24,855 nt of DNA from Elysia marginata (taxonomy: Eukaryota; Mollusca; Gastropoda; Plakobranchidae). A model generated the notes under the pieces. It made no database searches, was not told the origin of the DNA, and saw only the letters and a program-made list of their open reading frames with translations. The stretch's first letter is position 1. Every line of letters starts with the position of its first letter. The stretch spans positions 39,565 to 64,419 of the forward strand of contig BMAT01002863.1 in assembly GCA_019649035.1 (NCBI GenBank), written 5' to 3'. This document shows, piece by piece, positions 18,550-24,855 of this stretch. The position numbers were made by a program, and so were the translations under genes.

Positions 18550-21500
18550 AACAACTTTTTGACTTTTCTTTACTCTAACTCTCATAATCCCTTGCTTTTT
18601 TAAACCTTGAACTTGTCAATTATTCTGTCAAATTTAAAAATTAAAAAAAAGGATCACGAACAATGTGATTGAGCAGTTACAAAAATTAACAACACCAAAA
18701 ATCAACAACATTCAGCAACCTCAACAACAAACTGGTTCAAAAACTTTCTTTATTATTTAACAGGTTTATTGCACTAGTAGAATGGGAAAAACACAAAACA
18801 TTTGCTCTCTTCATTACGACTCGATAAACTTCAGAAAATTATAAGAATATCTTTTCTAACAAAGGGCCTTTATGAAATTTAGCTCTGAATAACCAAGAGG
18901 GGACATTGTTTTACACATAAAATAAATTAGTCATGATAACACGTTTGAAATACACTTAAGTTTTGAAAATATTCTCCACAGGAGATAAAATTAGCATTAC
19001 TTCTTCTGAGGACGCTCCTGATCAGTCAAATGGGTCAGTTTTTTTTTTTAAATTTCAGAAGACACCTTTTTAAATGAAATTCATTTGCTCTCTTTCTTAA
19101 ATACTTACTTTAGATTTTTGAAGATCGGACACATTTTGAGAAAATATGAAAAACTTAATGCAACTGCCGACACTCATAAGTAAAAAAAAAAAAAACCAAC
19201 GAAAATTGCTACATTCGTCTTTTTTGGACTTGTTACGATACATTAAAATTTTCTTTTTCTAATAAATATTTTCAGTTCCAGTGCTAGTTGAAACAGACAC
19301 AAAAGAATTAGGTTTTTGCCACAGATAGAGTTTGTTATGTAACTAAAATAATAGTGGATGAATCACGCTACATCACTCACTCATATTTTCAAGTAACTTT
19401 CTCATTAAAAAAACAAATTTTAGCAAACGTTAACAGGTCTTTAGGTGCTTGATTTCATATTTTAATTATCTAAATCTTGCTTAGACCCACTGCTGGAAAA
19501 ACACTGCCACCCCTCGTAAAATCGCATTCTAAAACCTTTCAAATGATATATTTTTTGTAACAAATTGAGTAATTGTTTCTCTGTTTTGAATCCCATTAAA
19601 ACACTTGATGAAATATTGTAACAAAAACAGAAAACAAAATATACAATACTTAAAATTTTGATATATGAGAAGGTCGGTACGTTGACACATGTCAGATTGA
19701 CCCCAGTTACCTCCTTCAAAGATAAATTCCCAGCATCTGAAAACTGACTTTCAAATTTAAAAAAAAGTATTAAACAAGTTTACTAAATAAATCCGGAAGT
19801 TGAAATGTGTAAATACGGATTGAATACTCCAGTCATACAAGGATGTTATAGGAGAGAGATAAGTTACGGTGACTATAACATTCTTTAAAGTATCTGAAAA
19901 AAGGAGAGAAATAAACGTATTGCACGCGGGTGATGGCCAACTACAGACAAAGTCCAGCTTTGTTTTACTATGTATGTACAGATTATAGAAAACATGTACA
20001 GACGAATGAAAATCGTTGACATCACATTTGAGAACAAACAATATTATGCAAACATGTCTTTTTAAAACTATCCTCGTGTGTAAGTAATATTATGTATTTG
20101 TTCATCTAAAGTAAATATTACGGCAAGGTAAATAATAATGTTCGCCGTTTTGAAAAAATGGAGTCATTTAGTTAATCAGTATTATGAACTTGCATTCCGT
20201 TTTAAGTCCTTTAAAGTACTGCCCTAACATCTGAAGAGAACAGTGTCACTTAGGATTAAAGTGAATTCAGCCTTTCCCTAATAATATCCAAGAGCTTCTT
20301 TTAAGGCCAGTCAAATATGAAAATCAACAAAATCCTTTATTAAAAGTTTGAATATTTTAACTTCTTTTTTCTAAGACTGGCTTGATCCAGTTGAGATTAC
20401 ACAAGAAGGTCAAATCAAAGTCTTAGCAATATAGTGCCATAACGTGTTGTAACAGGTGGGCTGTCATTAGCTGAGATATTGAAAGTGACAAGCCCACGAA
20501 ACAAAAAAAAATCAAACTTATTAAGAGTGTGTAATCTTTATCCAAAATGAAATTTTGTGATGATTTAAACCTTACGCAAGGTGGAAAAAATTATATATAA
20601 AAAAAAAACATTTCTTTATAAGGAACTCTTCTTCAACTCAAAGTAGAGTTTGCACAAAGAATGAAAGTCCCTCATTCTTTCAAAAATATACTAATTATGA
20701 TTTAGTTAAATTGAAACCCAGAGCCTAGACTCAACTTTTGTGCTATGATCTGATTAAATTACTGGTGATTCAAAAAAATTCACATAGTTCCGCGATCTTT
20801 TTACTCATTAACATTATTTGCAAATTTTTTACTAAACGGTAATTTGATGTTCACTTTGATAGAAAGGCCGAGAAGAAGGTGTTGCTACCTGGTCTAACTG
20901 CAATCACTGTCAGTGCAACCTTTGAACACACATATATTCAACATTATCCGTAGATGTGTAGGCTTTTCCGACCTGCTGTATTAAAGAAGCAGCCTTAGGA
21001 TGAAACCGTCAAATTTAATTTTTATTCTTTCATTTCAAAACTGTTATAGGAAGGGTCGACACGTTATTTTACGTCCAAAAGAAATGACCCATTCATCTTA
21101 GATGAGCAGTCAAGATAGATGAAACTGATATACTTATTACACCAGTGAGTGCACACATTCGGATATCTTCCAGACTGAAAAAGTACGCCTCGATTATTGT
21201 AACATGTCTAAGTACATGTAAAAACATTAGGGACAAATATTCATAAGGTTATGTTACGTTGCATAGAGGAAAGAAATGTTACTCGTTTACACAATGAAAA
21301 TACAAAAGATCTCTACATTATTGTTAATTTACAAACATTTAATGTAATGAAACAGAAATAACATGGCAATGATGTAATACAGGTTTTGTACGTCTGATTT
21401 TCTTATACAACAATGTAAAATGTTATCGGATGAACAATTTCTCCAATTATCCCAAAATATAGGAAACAAAAAACAAACAACCGATAAGATATGTCATCAA

Positions 21501-22015
21501 GCGATCATTGCTAACCCAACGACATATTAAAATAACAAACTTATTGTAGTAATGGCGGCTAAATGAAGTCGGTTACCTATTTCACGTAGCAAAGAAAATT
21601 CCTCACAAATATTTGTCTGTAGGAGTGCCCAGCCCTTGAGATCTGATTGAAGGTGTACCAAAGGCAATTGCGTCATAAAAGCAATATACTCAAACCATGA
21701 CTAATATCCGTCTAGCATTTGGAAGATAAAATGTATTATGTTTGTTTAATTTATAAATCATGCAATCAAAAAGGGTTATAATACTAATATTATTCCTTTT
21801 TAGTTATTTACTGTTAAAGGCAATTTCCCTCATTTTAAGTACCTGTAAGGTTTTGATAAATGGTGGTAAGGGAGGAAATTACATCAGTAAAATACTTTAA
21901 TGATGCTCCAAATTTTCCTAGCTGTGAACCAAAGAAAAAAAAAAAATAAGCAGAAAAATACATTTTTTCACTCTGGCGTGAACAAGAAGGTCCCTACTAA
22001 CCAAAACATAGTAAA
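18550..22015. other. Long non-coding AT-rich stretch
   Basis: No gene, transposon or RNA gene could be supported. Only T/A homopolymer runs, short chance open frames and the inverted repeat at 20456-20497 stand out. Confidence 0.4.
20456..20497. repeat. 11-bp-stem inverted repeat (hairpin)
   Basis: GTGGGCTGTCA at 20456-20466 pairs with TGAC-A-AGCCCAC at 20486-20497, one unpaired A apart, leaving a 19-nt loop. The stem is far more GC-rich than the surroundings. Function is unknown. There is no U-run suggesting a terminator and no evidence of transcription. Confidence 0.6.
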
Positions 22016-22142
22016 ATAATAAGAAGAATAACAGGAATAATAATAATAATAACAATAACAATAATTATTTTAATAACATCAAACAAATATTAAAAGTAAA
22101 ACATTTTTATAATTGTTTTTATTATTGTTTTTTCTACCACTA

Positions 22143-22179
<37 letters not shown>

Positions 22180-22236
22180 CATTATTATTATTATTATTAT
22201 TATCATTATTACTATTATTATTATCATTATTATATA
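22016..22236. repeat. AAT then ATT microsatellite (inverted pair)
   Basis: AAT/AAC units on the + strand (about 22016-22078) are followed after a short AT-rich spacer by a long ATT run with occasional ATC and ACT units (about 22137-22234). The two halves are largely complementary. The Leu-rich + strand open frame is a repeat artefact. Confidence 0.9.
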
Positions 22237-22239
22237 AAA

Positions 22240-23600
22240 CTTGTGTAAAATATTACGAAAATGCTTACAGTTACTTTCTTAATGGTAATCAAAAATCATT
22301 GAAAAAAATTTAAGTGATAATACTTTGGTTCGGGTGTAAGCCTTCTCTCTTAATACTGTTGGTCAACTAACTTTATATAAAAGAGAATTATAAAGACACA
22401 TCATGTCAAAATGTGTCAGTATAACCCTGAATGTTTACTGATGCCTGCAATGGTCAAAGAAATGAAGCCACTATATATATATGATACGGCTGCCAGGACA
22501 ATCATCTGTAACACTTACGATTGCCAATATAAAATGGCAAACAAAACAATTATTAACTAATTATACATTCAGATTATAGAATTTCGATGCAGTTACGACA
22601 AAAATCTCAATCAACTTTACAATGAGAAAAAAAATAGAAAAAGAAAACACATTTAAATGTAAAGTTAATCAATCCAAATGGTATTTAGTTGCATATATGT
22701 GAAATATGTGTTTAATAACTGGTTAATGTTATCTACAAGAAAACACGTCATTTTGATTTAACAAAGAATTTATCACAAGAAATCTTGTCTGTTCTAAACT
22801 ACAAATTCAACACGTAAAACATGAGTCATTTAAGTTTTTTTGAGAATTCGATAGGTATAAGAATGCCAAAGAAAACTTCTAAGTGATTTAAACCAATGAA
22901 ACAGTATCACGCGAGCTTTTTAGAAGACAGACACATTTTCTAACCAGAAAACTTTTGCAACAACAATACCAGAAAATACCAGAGACGAAATCGCTCAGGA
23001 TTTCTTGACAAACCTTCATATGCTCTCAACAATAGCTCAATAAAACTAATATTCTGATGTCCAGAGATCGTAAAGTGTCTGAGCCTTGCTTTTTACCAAC
23101 CATTTTTTCCTAATTGTTCATACCATTTGTTGGTGATAGTAAATCTGAAAATGTTCATTCGGCATGACGGATAGGTAGACTCTTTTGATTTTCGACTCTC
23201 TGAAGCCATGCATTTCGAATAGCATATTATACCTTATTTGCTTTTTTGATTTCTCCATAATGTGGCGACCCAGTTTGATAACTTTCCTCCAAAACACACC
23301 TTACGATCTCCTTATTTAGTGTGACGGAGTACGGTGTACAGAATAAAGTGTTGCCAATAACTCTACCTGCAGTACGTCTCGTTTCAATAACCGTAGTTGA
23401 CCAAAAAGCTCGTAGAAAAGTTGTCAACTATGAAGCACTATATCGATCCAGACATGGAGGCATGTTGATCGTCCTTAAATCCAGGCAAAATGGCCATCTA
23501 AAAAGTCAAGTCTACTGAGTTTACATACACACATTTTTCCTGAACATAAATGGACACCACATTACTGCACACCCCTACATACATTCTGACTTAGTCTAGG
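22240..23600. other. Non-coding stretch
   Basis: Mostly AT-rich. Overlapping open frames on both strands at about 23227-23518 lie in a less AT-rich block that could be an old transposon remnant, but no domain could be named. Confidence 0.35.
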
Positions 23601-23629
23601 CATCAATAAATACAGGCCTATGGGCACAC

Positions 23630-24230
23630 AAAAGTACAGGCCAACTGCATCCGTACATGACCGTTCTATCCTGCTGAACATCAAGGCAGTACATATCACC
23701 CTGCTGGACACCAGTAAAAAAAGCCGATCAGTACTGGATATCACTATATACCGTCCTGGATAACAGTGTATACCGTTCGACCGGATATCGTCACATAGAG
23801 GCCTACCAGACATCAGTACATTCCATTCTAGTGGAAATCGTCACATAGAGGCCTTCTAGACATCAGTACATTCCAGTTTACTGGACATTATCACATAGAG
23901 GCCTACCAGACATCAGTACTTTCCATTCTAGTAGAAATCGTCACACAGAGGCCTACCAGACATCAGTACTTTTCATTTTACTGGACATTATCACATAGAG
24001 GCCTACCAGACATCAGTACAGTCTATTTTACTGGACATTACCACATGGAGGCCTACGAGATATAAATACATTGCTTTCTACCAGACATCATCATATAGAG
24101 GCCTACCGGACATCAATACATTTTGTCCTACCGGACATAATAACTACATGACAGTGCACTGGGCATAAACACATAACATCTTACTGGACCTCACTCCTAC
24201 AGTTCATCATGTGACATTATATTTATGACT
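23630..24230. repeat. 50-bp tandem repeat array with degenerate flanks
   Basis: The phrase (t)cacatagaggcctaccagacatcagtac recurs with gaggcc beginning at 23798, 23848, 23898, 23948, 23998, 24048 and 24098, an exact 50-bp period over seven copies. Each unit contains two related halves of about 25 bp (ctaccagacatcagtacatt and ctagtggaaatcgtcacata types), so the unit looks like a dimer. Degenerate half-units extend to about 23640 on the left (ctgctggacaccagta) and 24200 on the right (cttactggacctcac). The minus-strand open frame at 23562-23813 is a by-product of the array. Confidence 0.93.
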
Positions 24231-24855
24231 ACAAGACAGCTGCTGACTAAGTCCTTTTGCATGTATCTTTTAAAATGCCCCTTAGTCATACAGCTAGTGA
24301 AATAAATAAAAGTAGGTTATTTTAGTTACTGCAGTAAACTGACAAAACGCATCACATGTTTTCATTTTATTTTTAAATTCAATCACAAATAATAGACTGA
24401 TGACGTGACAAGTCTCATACTTTTGCAAATCACAGTAAAATGTACATTTTAATGATAACAGCTACTCATTTTGAAAATTCAATACTTTGAAAAAACTCCT
24501 ATTAATCAATTGTCGATAAAGACATGAAAAAACATGTATACAAAAAAAAATTCTTCAGTCCCAATAATATTTTTATTCAGATTATTCTTAATTCATAATC
24601 ATTTTATTGCTTACAGTTTCGTTGATTTCTGTCAGATGCTTTTAAATGAATAGTTCAGATACTCGTGTTAGTAAAAAAACCACAATTTCTTAGTAACATT
24701 AGTCAAGCAATGTTATGAATGACAGAAAAAAATGCAATTGAGACACTAAAATAAAAAAGGAAACGTTGCTTATCTTTTCAATAAAAACGTGTTAGTACAA
24801 AACTAAAAAAACCCACCCTTGTGTTATACAATAGAAAAGGATTGTATCCCTATTT
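24231..24855. other. Right edge, nothing recognised
   Basis: AT-rich DNA with A/T homopolymer runs and only short chance open frames. No feature could be supported. Confidence 0.4.

Noticed and set aside
22113-22313. Leu-rich + strand open frame resembling a membrane segment
   Set aside because: The Leu run is the ATT microsatellite in translation.
23562-23813. Minus-strand 83-residue open frame
   Set aside because: It overlaps the tandem array and its degenerate flank; composition follows the repeat and no domain is visible.
23630-24230. CRISPR array
   Set aside because: The 50-bp period comprises continuous related units without unique spacers between conserved repeats, and the genome is eukaryotic.

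Overview
The window reads as AT-rich, intron-rich metazoan genomic DNA. Its microsatellites, tRNA-derived SINE-like copies and LINE fragments are of the sort common in molluscan and other lophotrochozoan genomes. That taxon is inferred, not shown. There are no bacterial operons, CRISPR arrays, rRNA or intact tRNA genes, and no large uninterrupted ORFs. Almost all the long ORFs are chance or low-complexity readings.

The one convincing gene is a paired-class (PRD-like) homeobox gene on the + strand, assembled by eye from six phase-compatible exons: 3714-3774 (putative start exon), 5812-5961, 11243-11547, 13335-13430, 13854-13973 and 15324-15551. Joined, they give 960 nt, a 319-residue protein plus stop. 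In order it holds a short polar N-terminus, an eh1-like repressor motif (FSISSLLG, residues 54-61), a Ser/Thr/His-rich linker, a Q50 homeodomain (about residues 159-218) cut by introns after homeodomain positions 14 and 46, and a short Pro/Ser/Thr-rich tail without a recognisable OAR motif. A TATA box lies at 3389 and a polyadenylation signal at 15606. The homeodomain exons are near certain, the eh1 and last exons likely, and the start exon plausible. No paired box is seen, so this is a PRD-like and not a Pax gene.

Layout: 1-3380 is non-coding, with purine-rich and AAT-type simple repeats, a degenerate tRNA-like sequence and G-rich tracts. 3389-15630 is the homeobox gene. Its introns carry two SINE-like copies, two decayed LINE fragments in opposite orientation, a CA repeat, a 322-base assembly gap, a 20-bp tandem repeat and a 55-bp minisatellite. 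15630-24855 is mostly unannotatable AT-rich DNA. It includes another GA-rich tract, a hairpin, one weak orphan-exon candidate, an AAT/ATT inverted microsatellite and a regular 50-bp tandem array near the right edge.

Functionally, the encoded protein would be a nuclear DNA-binding regulator, probably able to repress through Groucho/TLE. The exon encoding the eh1 motif is a symmetric phase 1-1 cassette, so skipping it would keep the frame. No second gene partner is visible.
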